The position numbers and the translations under genes were made by a program. Source: Alphaproteobacteria bacterium (GTDB lineage: Bacteria > Pseudomonadota > Alphaproteobacteria > Rhizobiales > Beijerinckiaceae). Taken from it: 50,585 bases of DNA. The stretch is from NCBI GenBank assembly GCA_021325385.1, contig JAJPHH010000069.1, positions 1 through 50,585 of the forward strand, given 5' to 3'. The notes under the pieces are model-generated. The model worked only from the letters and a program-made list of their open reading frames with translations. It had not been told where the DNA came from and did no database searches. Position 1 is the first letter of the stretch. Each line of letters begins with the position of its first letter. Shown here one piece after another: positions 16,413 through 25,007 of this stretch.

Positions 16413-18746
16413 TCATGCCTCAAGCGACTGAATAGCATCGAGAATCGCCTCGGGCGTCGCCGGCGCGCGGAGCCGCGGCTGAGATCCCGGTTTCAGCGAA
16501 TGAACCGCATCGTTGATCGCGCACCAGACCGAGATCGGCAGCATCAGCGGCGGCTCGCCGACCGCCTTCGAGCGATAGATGGTGGCCATTTTGTTCGGGC
16601 TCAAGTGAAGCTTTAAGTTGAAGCGCTCCGGCACGTCGGAGGCGACCGGAATTTTGTAGGTCGCCGGCGCATGGGTGGCGAGCCGGCCCTTTGGGTCGAA
16701 GACCAGCTCCTCCGTCGTCAGCCAGCCCATGCCTTGGACGAAACCGCCTTCGACCTGGCCGAGATCGATCGCCGGATTGATCGAGGCGCCGACATCGTGC
16801 AGCGCGTCGACGCGCAACACCTTCATCTCGCCGGTCAGCGTATCGATCGCGACTTCCGAACAGGCCGCGCCATAGGCGAAATAAAGAAAGGGCCGCCCCG
16901 TGGCGGTCGCGCGGTCCCAATGGATTTCCGGCGTCTTGTAATAGCCGGCCGAGGAGAGCTGGACGCGGTTGAGTCGGCAGGTCTTGGCGAGTTCGGCGAA
17001 GGATACCGACTTGTTGCCGATGAAGACCAGCCCGTCGCGAAACTCGATCTGCTCCGCTTCGACCCGCCATTGCGAGGCGGCGAACTCGATCATCCTTTGC
17101 TTGATCTCGCGTGCGGCGATCCGCGCCGCCATGCCGTTGAGATCCGTGCCCGAAGAGGCGGCGGTCGGCGAGGCGTTGGGCACTTTCGCCGTGTTGGTCG
17201 CGGTGATCCGCACGTAGTCGAGCGGCACGCCGAATTCTTCGGCGACGACCTGCGCGACCTTGGTGAACAGGCCCTGCCCCATCTCGGTGCCGCCATGGTT
17301 CAGATGAACCGAGCCGTCCGAATAGACATGGATCAGGGCGCCGGCCTGATTGAGATGGATCAGCGTGAACGAGATGCCGAACTTGACGGGCGTCAGCGCG
17401 ATGCCGCGCTTGACGATCCGGTTCTCGGCGTTGAATGCGGCGATCTCCTTGCGCCGGCGGCGGTAATCCGAGGAAAGCTCCAGCTCCTCGACGATCGCCT
17501 TGAGCGTCTCGGGGTCCTCGACCGTCTGGCCATACGGCGTCTTGTCGAAGCCGGGGCGGTAGAAATTCGCCTTGCGCACGTCGAGCGGGTCGAGCCCGCG
17601 CTCGTGCGCGATTGCGTCCATGACCCGCTCGATCGCAATCATGCCTTGCGGGCCGCCGAAGCCGCGAAAGGCGGTGTTCGAGACCGTATTCGTCTTCAGC
17701 CGTTTCGAGGCGATGCGGACGTCCGGCAGCCAATAGGAATTGGCCGCGTGGAACATGGCGCGGTCGACGACCCCGAGCGACAGATCCGCCGAGCAGCCGC
17801 AGCGCGCGTTGAGCATGACCTCGTAGGCCGAGATCACGCCCTTGTCGTCGTAGCCGACGCGCCAGTCGGCGCGGAAGTCGTGGCGCTTGCCGGTCACGGC
17901 GAAATCGTCGTCGCGGTCAAGCCGGATCTTGCAGGGCCTGCCGGTGCGATAGGCGGCGAGCGCGGCGAGCGCCGCCCATTGGCAGGCTTGCGTCTCCTTG
18001 CCGCCAAAGCCGCCGCCCATCCGCCGCGTCTCGACCGTGATGAAGGCGTCCGGAATGCCGAGGATGCGGCCGACAATGTGCTGGACCTCGGTCGGATCCT
18101 GGGTCGAGGAATGGACGAGAAATTCGCGCCCCTCGCCGGGAACGGCGAGCGCGGCCTGGCCTTCGAGATAGAAATGCTCCTGGCCGCCGATATAGAAGCG
18201 GCCCGAGAGTTGACGCGGCGCCGCGCGCAGCGCCGAGGCGACATCGCCGCGGCCGAATTCGTAATCGGGCAGCACCGTCGTTCCGTCGGCGATCGCTTCG
18301 TCTACGGAGACGACCGGCTTCTCCTCGGCGATGTCGATCTTGCCGAGCTTGGCGGCTCTGCGCGCCTCGTCGCGCGTCCGCGCGGCGACGAGGAAAACCG
18401 GCTGGCCATGATAGATGATCTCTCTATCGGCCAGCAGCGGCTCGTCGGCGAAAGCGGGCGCGATATCGTTCTTGCCGGGAATGTCGGCGGCGGTGAGCAC
18501 CGCGACCACGCCCGGCGCGGCGCGCACGGCGGCGAGGTCCAGGCCGCGCAAGGTCCCGCGCGCCTTGTCGGCCATGCCGAGCGCGAGATGCAGCGTGCCG
18601 ACCGGCTCGCGGATGTCGTCGATATAGGGCGCGGCGCCCTGCACATGCAGCCGCGCCGAATCGTGGACATGCGGCTTGTGGACGACCGCAGTCGTCCCGT
18701 CGCCGATCTTGTCGAAAACCTGCCTATTCGGCCGCATGGAGCTCAC
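16413..18746 (-). CDS. xdhB: Xanthine dehydrogenase, molybdopterin-binding subunit
   Basis: A 777-residue large subunit carrying the molybdenum cofactor site, where hypoxanthine and xanthine are hydroxylated to urate. Seen: the GTAxYxDD-like N-terminal region (VQGAAPYIDDI), the MGGGFGGKE loop with the cofactor-contacting glutamine/glycines, AFRGFGGPQGM with the conserved arginine, the HGGTEMGQGLFTKV segment and the C-terminal KAVGEPPLML with the catalytic glutamate region. The GTG at 18746 overlaps xdhA by 23 bp; an ATG three codons later (MRPNRQ) is equally possible. Tight overlap implies translational coupling with xdhA. Confidence 0.95.
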   Translation of the reverse strand: MSSMRPNRQVFDKIGDGTTAVVHKPHVHDSARLHVQGAAPYIDDIREPVGTLHLALGMADKARGTLRGLDLAAVRAAPGVVAVLTAADIPGKNDIAPAFADEPLLADREIIYHGQPVFLVAARTRDEARRAAKLGKIDIAEEKPVVSVDEAIADGTTVLPDYEFGRGDVASALRAAPRQLSGRFYIGGQEHFYLEGQAALAVPGEGREFLVHSSTQDPTEVQHIVGRILGIPDAFITVETRRMGGGFGGKETQACQWAALAALAAYRTGRPCKIRLDRDDDFAVTGKRHDFRADWRVGYDDKGVISAYEVMLNARCGCSADLSLGVVDRAMFHAANSYWLPDVRIASKRLKTNTVSNTAFRGFGGPQGMIAIERVMDAIAHERGLDPLDVRKANFYRPGFDKTPYGQTVEDPETLKAIVEELELSSDYRRRRKEIAAFNAENRIVKRGIALTPVKFGISFTLIHLNQAGALIHVYSDGSVHLNHGGTEMGQGLFTKVAQVVAEEFGVPLDYVRITATNTAKVPNASPTAASSGTDLNGMAARIAAREIKQRMIEFAASQWRVEAEQIEFRDGLVFIGNKSVSFAELAKTCRLNRVQLSSAGYYKTPEIHWDRATATGRPFLYFAYGAACSEVAIDTLTGEMKVLRVDALHDVGASINPAIDLGQVEGGFVQGMGWLTTEELVFDPKGRLATHAPATYKIPVASDVPERFNLKLHLSPNKMATIYRSKAVGEPPLMLPISVWCAINDAVHSLKPGSQPRLRAPATPEAILDAIQSLEA

Positions 18747-20283
18747 TGATCCGGGTTGTGCCGGCGCCGCCGGCGATCTCGGTCAGCGCCTTCAACAGCA
18801 AATTGGTCGCGACCTTGGTCCGGTACGAGGCGGTGGCGCGCATATCGGTGAGCGGCGTGAAGTCGGCGCCGATCGCCTCCAGCGCCGCTTTCCAGGAGGG
18901 GCGGTCGTCGAGGCTCGCGCCGATCAAAGCCGCCTCGGCGAAGCTCGCCCGTTTCGGCGTCGCCGCCATGCCGCCATAGGCGAGCCGCGCCTCGGCGATG
19001 CGGCGGCCCTCCAGCGTGAAACGATACGCCGCCATGACCGCGGAAATGTCCTCGTCGAAGCGCTTGGAGACTTTGTAGGCGCGGTAATGCTGGTTCGGCT
19101 TGAGCTTCGGAACATGGACGCGGCGGACATATTCGCCCGGCCGCCGATCCTGCTTGCCATAAGCGATGAAGAAATTCTCGAGCGGCAGCGTGCGGGTCGC
19201 CTCGCCTCGGCGCAGCTCGAGCGTCGCGCCGAGCGCGATCAAGGCGGGCGGCGAATCGCCGATCGGCGAGCCATTGGCGACATTGCCGCCGATCGTGCCC
19301 GCCGCCCGCACCTGTTTCGAGCCGAAGCGGCGCATGATCTCGCGCAAGTCCGGATGGAGCGCGGCGAGCGGCTCGAGCGCGGCGTCGAGCCCGGCCATGG
19401 CGTAGAAATCGAGCGCCTCGGCGCTCTCTTCGATCCGGTCGAGCCCCGCGACCCGGCCGAGCCAGATGATCTTCTTAAGGTCGCGCAGCCCCTTGGTGAC
19501 CCAGAGGCCGACATCGGTCGCGCCGCCGACCAGCGTCGCGTCGGGATGGCGCTGATAGAGCGCCGCGAGCGAAGCTTCGCTCGAAGGCGCGGCGAAGAAG
19601 CGCTCCTCGTCGCCGACGAAAAGGTCCCTGCCGTCCTTGAGCGCGGCCAGCGCCGCTTGGCGCGCCTTCTCCTCGCGCGCGAACCCGTCTTGCGCCGCGC
19701 CCGTGCACGCCTCCAAAGCCGCATCGACGATCGGCCGATAGCCGGTGCAGCGGCAGAGATTGCCGGCGAGCTGGTCGTTGACGGTCGTGCGGGTCGCCGG
19801 CTCGCCGGAATGATAGAGCGCGAATAGGCTCATCACGATGCCCGGCGTGCAGAAGCCGCATTGCGAGCCGTGCAGGTCGACCATCGCCTGCTGCACTGGG
19901 TGCAGCGTTTGGCCCTCGGCGAGGTCCTCGACCGTGATGACCTCCGCCCCGTCGACCTGCCCGAGCAGCATGACGCAAGCGTTGACCGGCTTGTAATCGA
20001 CCCCGCCGCCCGGCTTGGGCCGGGACAGGACCACGGTGCAGGCGCCGCAATCCCCCTCCGCGCACCCCTCCTTGACGCCCTTCGCGCCGGCCTCCTCGCG
20101 GAGCCAGTCAAGCAGAGTGAGGCGGGGCGAGAACCGATCGAGCGCCACCTCCGCGCCGCGGAAGCGGAAGCGCAGGGCGGCGCGAGGGGCTGGGCCGGGT
20201 CTGCCTGTTTCGGCGGCGGATTGGCCGGCTGCGAAAGCGGATTCGGTCAATTCTGTCAAAGCTCCTCTCCGACCGCCGATCAT
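18724..20283 (-). CDS. xdhA: Xanthine dehydrogenase, iron-sulfur/FAD subunit
   Basis: A 519-residue small subunit that moves electrons from the molybdenum centre through two [2Fe-2S] clusters to FAD and NAD. Seen: the plant-type cluster motif GCAEGDCGACTVV, then CGFCTPG and CRCTGYRPI for the second cluster, a linker, and the FAD domain with LVGGATDVGLWV and AGTIGGNVANGSPIGDSPP. The first 38 residues before the ferredoxin fold are low in complexity and poorly conserved in the family, so the true start may be later. It is the first gene of xdhABC. Its upstream region to 20617 lacks an obvious promoter match. Confidence 0.95.
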   Translation of the reverse strand: MIGGRRGALTELTESAFAAGQSAAETGRPGPAPRAALRFRFRGAEVALDRFSPRLTLLDWLREEAGAKGVKEGCAEGDCGACTVVLSRPKPGGGVDYKPVNACVMLLGQVDGAEVITVEDLAEGQTLHPVQQAMVDLHGSQCGFCTPGIVMSLFALYHSGEPATRTTVNDQLAGNLCRCTGYRPIVDAALEACTGAAQDGFAREEKARQAALAALKDGRDLFVGDEERFFAAPSSEASLAALYQRHPDATLVGGATDVGLWVTKGLRDLKKIIWLGRVAGLDRIEESAEALDFYAMAGLDAALEPLAALHPDLREIMRRFGSKQVRAAGTIGGNVANGSPIGDSPPALIALGATLELRRGEATRTLPLENFFIAYGKQDRRPGEYVRRVHVPKLKPNQHYRAYKVSKRFDEDISAVMAAYRFTLEGRRIAEARLAYGGMAATPKRASFAEAALIGASLDDRPSWKAALEAIGADFTPLTDMRATASYRTKVATNLLLKALTEIAGGAGTTRISELHAAE

Positions 20284-20617
20284 GCGGCGAAATCGGGCGG
20301 AGAGGAAGCGGGGCGGTTTTCGAAGGGGATCGAAGCTGTTTCGGGCAGAAACGAGGAAAGAATTCGAAATGCTCTTCTCGTCGGCCTGGGAGAACGCCCT
20401 AGATGAGCTTTACGGCCTTCGCCGACGCCGGGTTTTCTGCCGCTCGATCAAGAGGAGGTCAATTGAACGCGCCGCCGCGCCGTCCATGATTCGGACCGCA
20501 GCCACGGAAAGCGAAAGCACAGCTCCCGCCCGCGCCGAAGTCATCTTCCTCCGGCGCTAGTCATGTATGGACGACGCATGTCCTCTCAGCCTGCGCCCGC
20601 TTAAGCGAAGACTCGCG
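20284..20617. other. Intergenic region upstream of xdhA
   Basis: A 334-bp gap between the xdhA start and the end of the DUF4242 gene. It should carry the xdhABC promoter, but no clear -35/-10 pair is seen. A plus-strand GAGGAGGT at about 20451-20459 precedes only very short frames. No gene is supported. Confidence 0.45.
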
Positions 20618-20893
20618 TCAGTCGACGTCCTCTGCGGCGATGTGGTTCACCTCGACGATACGTTGCAGGGGAATCTGTGCGATCTCGTTGGCCTCTTTAA
20701 CTTGTTCAGGCGAGGCCGCCTCGAACAAGCAAAAGGCTTTCTCCTCTGAAGGCAGGAAAGTCGACCGTAGATAGCGTACCGGCTTGCCTTGTTTGGTCAT
20801 CTCAGACGAGACCGATTTTGCGCGCGCCGCCGCTGCGCTGAGCTGTTGCGGCGTAATGCCGGGCAAATGTCTTTCAACCATATACTGGGGCAT
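20618..20893 (-). CDS. DUF4242 family small protein
   Basis: A 91-residue protein matching the DUF4242 (SCO4226-like) ferredoxin-fold family. It starts MPQYMVERHLPGITPQQL, continues with a helix of alanines, then the conserved VRYLRSTFLPSEEKAFCLFE and a C-terminal PLQRIVEVNHI. Members are small cytoplasmic proteins; one structural homologue binds nickel, but no function is settled. It is divergent from the cyclase-like gene, with only 81 bp between their starts, so the two may share control. Confidence 0.8.
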   Translation of the reverse strand: MPQYMVERHLPGITPQQLSAAAARAKSVSSEMTKQGKPVRYLRSTFLPSEEKAFCLFEAASPEQVKEANEIAQIPLQRIVEVNHIAAEDVD

Positions 20894-20953
20894 GGCTGAC
20901 CTCCTGCTGCATTCGGCAACGCGGCGAGTCTATTGTAGAATTATCGCCTTTGG

Positions 20954-20973
20954 AAGATTACAATTGATCTTCG
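20954..20973. promoter_or_regulatory. Small inverted repeat before the cyclase start
   Basis: GAAGAT (20954-20959) and ATCTTC (20968-20973) flank TACAATTG. The repeat ends one base before the ATG of the cyclase-like gene. It could be an operator or a hairpin that masks the start; no clear Shine-Dalgarno sequence is present. Confidence 0.35.
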
Positions 20974-20974
20974 C

Positions 20975-22378
20975 ATGGCCAGCTATTTCGCCGCCGTTTT
21001 CACCGATCTTGTCCGACACTCGCTCGCGTGGGACCGAGTGGCGCGCACGGCCATGGTGAGCATTATTGCGGAGTACCGCTATATTGCACAGTCAATTGCT
21101 AGCCAATACGGGCGCCGGCACGGGAATTTCACTGGAGACGGTCATCTATTTCTCTTCGAGTCCGCGGAAGTCGCGGTTCAATTTGGATTGAAGCTCATTG
21201 CGTACTGGAAGCAGAGACGACGGTACTTTGTCAGCGTTCACAACGCGCCAGATTTGCCTATTCGACTGGGGTGCCATTTTGGCGAGTGCTCTCAATTTGA
21301 AGATGCGGATGCATGGGTTGGCCGCGCGATAAATATTGCTAAACGAGTTGAAGCAGCGGCGGAGCCGGATACATTTTTCATTACTCAAACCGTGCTCGAG
21401 CTGATCGATTTGCCATTCTACCACTTTCGAGAGGCGGGACTTCACAATTTGAAGGGAGATTTTCTTGCGCAACGCCAGCTCTATCGGATGCTGGCGGTCG
21501 ATCACAAGGCTCTCGCCGAACGGCCGCCAGGAGAACTGAGCGCCGAGGATTGGTTCTTAAGAGCTGTCGGCCTAGCCGAGAGCGAACTGTCCGACCTGGC
21601 CGACGAGGCCGACTGTTATCAGAACGCACTTCGACTCCGTCCGAACTATCCCGAGGCGCATAACAATCTCGCGATCCTCTTGAAAGAAAGAGGCGATGAG
21701 CAAGCTGCGCGCCTGCACTACGAAGAGGCGCTCCGCCTCTGGCCCCAGTACCCCGAGGCGCACTACAATTACGCGATCCTTCTCGAGAGCGGAAACGATT
21801 TGGTCGGCGCGGTACAACATCTACAGCGAGCTATACGATACCGCTCAGACTATGTTGATGCGAGATTACGCTATGCTAATTTATTGGCCGCCTCCGGCAA
21901 TGAGGCGGACGCTGAACGCAATTATCAGGAGCTTCTCAGCCTCAGGCCCGATTACGCCGAAGCGCACAACAATTACGCCGTTCTTCTTGAGAAGCTCGGT
22001 CAACCCGCGCTCGCGGAACGGCATTATCTGAAAGCGCTAGAGACCCGATCCGACTACGCGCAAGCTCACTATAACTACGCCATGTTTCTTGAAACCATTG
22101 ATCGAACGAAAGCCGCAGCGCATTATCGCGCCGCAATACAAATTCTTCCGGACTATGCGGAAGCGCATAATAACTTAGCGGTTCTGTTGCACGAACAGGG
22201 CGATCTCGCGGAAGCTTCGGCGCATTACGCAGCAGCTCTACGTCTGAGACCGAACGATCCGGAGACAAATTATAACTTCGCTCTCTTGGCGCAAGCGCAG
22301 GGCGACGCCAATACGGCCCAGCGACACTTTCGACTGTCCGAGGCGCTCACGCGTGGAGCATCGCACTCGGAGCTATAA
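20975..22378 (+). CDS. Class III nucleotide cyclase-like domain fused to TPR repeats
   Basis: A 467-residue soluble protein. Residues 1 to about 175 resemble a class III adenylate/guanylate cyclase: first metal aspartate in AVFTDLV, second metal aspartate in NFTGDGHLFLF, GCHFGECSQF and the N-x3-R pair in AINIAKRV. The usual substrate-specifying lysine before GDG is asparagine, and the later aspartate is alanine (AWVG), so the substrate and even activity are open. Residues 210-460 hold about seven tetratricopeptide repeats (PEAHNNLAILLKERG, PEAHYNYAILLESG and so on) for protein binding. GC content is visibly lower than the neighbouring genes, suggesting transfer. It is divergent from the DUF4242 gene. 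Confidence 0.8.
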   Translation: MASYFAAVFTDLVRHSLAWDRVARTAMVSIIAEYRYIAQSIASQYGRRHGNFTGDGHLFLFESAEVAVQFGLKLIAYWKQRRRYFVSVHNAPDLPIRLGCHFGECSQFEDADAWVGRAINIAKRVEAAAEPDTFFITQTVLELIDLPFYHFREAGLHNLKGDFLAQRQLYRMLAVDHKALAERPPGELSAEDWFLRAVGLAESELSDLADEADCYQNALRLRPNYPEAHNNLAILLKERGDEQAARLHYEEALRLWPQYPEAHYNYAILLESGNDLVGAVQHLQRAIRYRSDYVDARLRYANLLAASGNEADAERNYQELLSLRPDYAEAHNNYAVLLEKLGQPALAERHYLKALETRSDYAQAHYNYAMFLETIDRTKAAAHYRAAIQILPDYAEAHNNLAVLLHEQGDLAEASAHYAAALRLRPNDPETNYNFALLAQAQGDANTAQRHFRLSEALTRGASHSEL

Positions 22379-22415
22379 AAGGGCGCAGAATTGGTCCGTC
22401 CGCGCGGCGGTGGCG

Positions 22416-22539
22416 TTTTGGCTATCCAGACGTTTGCTGACCGAAACGGCCCGACGGCCGGTTTCGTCAGCAAAATGTCTTGATAGCCAACAAGCCGCGC
22501 CGGCCGAGCGCTGGCGCCCAAAGGGCCGAAGCGCCAGCG
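22416..22539. repeat. Two-hairpin structured intergenic element
   Basis: A long imperfect hairpin has arms at 22416-22451 and 22456-22493 (TTTTGGCTATCCAGACGTTT pairs with a near mirror copy). It is followed by a second hairpin with perfect 9-bp arms, CGCTGGCGC (22509-22517) and GCGCCAGCG (22531-22539). It lies between the convergent cyclase-like and DUF1902 genes. A 69-residue minus frame (22373-22582) runs across it but looks like translated hairpin. It may be a mobile palindromic repeat, a structured RNA or a bidirectional terminator, though no T run follows. Confidence 0.6.
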
Positions 22540-22639
22540 AAGGACCCGCCGTAGCGCGTCCCTGACAGTCGTACTTTTTCATGTGCGTTCGTGGCGCTAT
22601 GGCGGGTTGACGGCGAGCGGCCGGCGTGGCGCCGCGGCG

Positions 22640-22870
22640 CTAGGCGGCTTCGGCTTCGCGTAAAGCGGTGATTTGTAGGTAGACCGAGGCAGGATCGACG
22701 CCAGGATGATTGTCCGGCAACAGATCGAGCGTCATTGCTGAAATCTTCGCCAAAAGCTCGTCGAGCGTCGGCGCGTCGGCGGCCGCCGGGATGTCGTCGC
22801 TATGACCGGTCCAGACCCCGGCTTCGTCGTCCCACGACGCGGAGATGGTGAAGATGAGGGGTTTCGTCAT
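22640..22870 (-). CDS. DUF1902 (HicB-like antitoxin) protein
   Basis: A 76-residue protein of the DUF1902/HicB-like fold. It starts MTKPLIFTISASWDDEAGVW, followed by the conserved D-IP segment HSDDIPAAADAPTLDELLAKI and LLPDNHPG. Such proteins are usually antitoxins paired with a HicA-like RNA-cleaving toxin. No toxin-like frame is found on either side, so this is an orphan or the partner has been lost. A start five codons upstream is possible. Confidence 0.75.
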   Translation of the reverse strand: MTKPLIFTISASWDDEAGVWTGHSDDIPAAADAPTLDELLAKISAMTLDLLPDNHPGVDPASVYLQITALREAEAA

Positions 22871-23217
22871 GTCCGGCGCTCTCAACTGAAAAGATTACCA
22901 CAACTTCCGTATTCCGGATCGCCACGCGCCGTCACCACGCGGAGCATAACACGGCGGCCGGGCAATCGCTTGAGAAAAGCGCTCGCCGATCGTTTCTGCT
23001 CCGCCGTTCGAGTCGATTGCACCCGCTTTTTTCGGTCGAAGAGCGATTGTCAATCCCGACGGCTGACGGAATCTTCGTCTTTCAGTAAATCAGAAATCGA
23101 TCCCTTGTCCGAATCGCCCGCCTTGGGCGACGCCATGCGCGGCAAATTGCCGACGTACCGGAACCAAGCCGTCGCGCGCGCTTTTATCTGATACCGGCTC
23201 GGCGGAGGACGCGTCGC
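22871..23217. other. Intergenic region between DUF1902 gene and hydroxy-acid dehydrogenase
   Basis: A 347-bp gap between divergent genes that should contain both promoters. The plus frame 22802-23191 across it has no recognisable family and atypical composition. No toxin remnant, repeat or clear operator is seen. Confidence 0.45.
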
Positions 23218-24387
23218 ATGGCTCAGTCCAAATCGCGCAAGCTGAAGCGCATTCTCGACCTCGACGATTTTGAGCGCGCGGTCCGCCGGCGGCTGCCGCA
23301 CGCGATCTACGCCTATGTCGCGCATGGCTCGGAAAGCGAGGCGTCGCTGCGGGCCAATCGCGAAGCGCCGGACGATTGGCGCTTGCTGCCGCGCGTGCTG
23401 GTCGGCGTGAAGCAGCGCTCCGAAAGAATCGAACTCTTCGGCCGCTCCTATGCTCAGCCTTTCGGAATCGCGCCGATGGGCGGCAGCGCCCTTGTCGCCT
23501 ATAACGGCCACGAAGTGATGGCCAAGGCCGCCGCCGAAGCTCACATCCCCTTCATCCTCAGCGCCAATTCGATCATCCCGATGGAGGAGATCGGCGCCGT
23601 CTATCCCGGCGCCTGGTTCGCGGCGTACCAATCGCCCAACGCGCAAGCGATCCACGGCATGGTCGAGCGCGTCGGCAAGGCCGGCTTCTCGGTCTTCGTG
23701 CTGACGTCGGACGTGCCGGTCGGCTCGAATCGCGAGGCTGACGCGCGCAGCGGCTTCAGCTTCCCGATCCGGCCGGGCCCCAAACTGACTTTCGACGTCG
23801 CCACCCATCCGCGCTGGCTCGTCGGCGTGCTCGGCCGGACGTTCCTGAGACGCGGCGTCCCCCACATCGTCAATCTCGAGCCCGATGGCGGGCCGAATCT
23901 CTTTTCGCGGACGGTCGCCCATATCGCCTCGCACGAGAGCCTCAACTGGGATCACGTCCGGCTCATTCGCAAATTGTGGCCGGGGCCGTTCGTGCTCAAA
24001 GGGTTGCTGTCGCCCGCCGACCTCGTCATCGCGCGCGATTGCGGCGTCGACGGCGTGATCGTCTCCAATCACGGCGGCCGGCAACTGGATCAAGCCGTCG
24101 CGCCGCTCCGCGTCCTGCCGGAAATGGCCGAGCAGGCCAAGGGCCTGACGCTGATGATCGATAGCGGCTTTCGGCGGGGGACCGACGTGCTGAAGGCTCT
24201 GGCGCTTGGCGCGCAATGCGTCTTCGTCGGCCGGCCGTTCCTCTACGCCGCCGCTTACGCGGGCGAGGCCGGCGTCGCCCACGCGATCGAGTTGCTCGCC
24301 AAGGAAATCGATAAGGACATGGCGCTGCTCGGCCGGCGCGAGATCGCGGAGATCGGCCGGGACATGGTGAAGGAGGCGAGACGCTAG
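23218..24387 (+). CDS. FMN-dependent 2-hydroxy-acid dehydrogenase (L-lactate dehydrogenase/oxidase family)
   Basis: A 389-residue enzyme of the (S)-2-hydroxy-acid oxidising family, with an FMN-binding TIM barrel. It oxidises a 2-hydroxy acid such as L-lactate, glycolate or mandelate to the 2-oxo acid. Seen: FGIAPMGGSALV, the FMN-contacting AYQSPN and LTSDVPVG strands, FVLKGLLSPADLVIA with the FMN lysine, the active-site GVDGVIVSNHGGRQLD with catalytic His285, and the phosphate-binding region IDSGFRRGTDVLKALALGA. Substrate cannot be told from motifs alone. No permease or other lld gene is adjacent. Confidence 0.88.
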   Translation: MAQSKSRKLKRILDLDDFERAVRRRLPHAIYAYVAHGSESEASLRANREAPDDWRLLPRVLVGVKQRSERIELFGRSYAQPFGIAPMGGSALVAYNGHEVMAKAAAEAHIPFILSANSIIPMEEIGAVYPGAWFAAYQSPNAQAIHGMVERVGKAGFSVFVLTSDVPVGSNREADARSGFSFPIRPGPKLTFDVATHPRWLVGVLGRTFLRRGVPHIVNLEPDGGPNLFSRTVAHIASHESLNWDHVRLIRKLWPGPFVLKGLLSPADLVIARDCGVDGVIVSNHGGRQLDQAVAPLRVLPEMAEQAKGLTLMIDSGFRRGTDVLKALALGAQCVFVGRPFLYAAAYAGEAGVAHAIELLAKEIDKDMALLGRREIAEIGRDMVKEARR

Positions 24388-24448
24388 CCGGGCCAATGGC
24401 GCCTCGGACGCAGCGATCTCCGCCTTCCCCTCGCTTCGCGAGCAGACG

Positions 24449-24922
24449 TCACTCGCAGGCCGCCCCGCCCTTTCCGACTTGGAAATCGTGCAGACGGACG
24501 CGCCAATTGTTGGCGCCGATGCGCGACGAGCTTGGCGCGTCCAGCCGGCCGCAAAGGACGCGCTCGTCGATCTTGACATCGCCGACCAAAGCGGTCGCGA
24601 CGAAGTCGATCGGGGCGGAGGTCTTCTCGGTGACCGTCACCTGCTCGTAGCCGTCCTTGTCCCGCTTGGTCAGGCCGATCGTCATCTCGCCCGCGGCTGG
24701 TCCCGCCGCGCCGAGCCGCGACAGACGCGGCCGACCCACCGCGACCTTGCCGCCTTCGACCGTCGCCGGGAAGGTCAGTTCTTGCCCGGGATGGAGATCG
24801 AAAGCCTGCCCGCCGCTTTCGGCGGCGAAAGCCTTAGGCGCTGAAACGTTCAGGGCGAGCGCCGCCGCCGCGAGCCATAGGGGGATCGGCAATCGGCCGC
24901 CGGCGGAGCTCATATGGAACAT
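24449..24922 (-). CDS. Secreted hypothetical protein
   Basis: A 157-residue protein with a typical Sec signal peptide: a hydrophobic IPLWLAAAALALNVSAP segment, then AFA-AES as a probable cleavage site near residue 34. The mature part is rich in short beta strands (LTFPATVEGGKVAVGRPRL, EMTIGLTKRDKDGYEQVTV) with two cysteines that could form a periplasmic disulfide. I recognise no family. It lies 85 bp downstream of the YihY gene on the same strand and might be co-transcribed with the stress operon. Confidence 0.65.
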   Translation of the reverse strand: MFHMSSAGGRLPIPLWLAAAALALNVSAPKAFAAESGGQAFDLHPGQELTFPATVEGGKVAVGRPRLSRLGAAGPAAGEMTIGLTKRDKDGYEQVTVTEKTSAPIDFVATALVGDVKIDERVLCGRLDAPSSSRIGANNWRVRLHDFQVGKGGAACE

Positions 24923-25007
24923 GCGCAGGTGAGTTTATCGCGCAGATTATCCGACCGCAGATCGTTTTCGTCCAGAGCCGCAAAATCCTCGACTCCTCCG
25001 CTCTCCG

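Noticed and set aside
16671-18749. A 692-codon plus frame opposite xdhB
   Set aside because: Shadow frame of the xanthine dehydrogenase large subunit; no family features.
22802-23191. A 129-codon plus frame upstream of the hydroxy-acid dehydrogenase
   Set aside because: It overlaps the DUF1902 gene start and shows no family or codon signal; treated as a chance frame.
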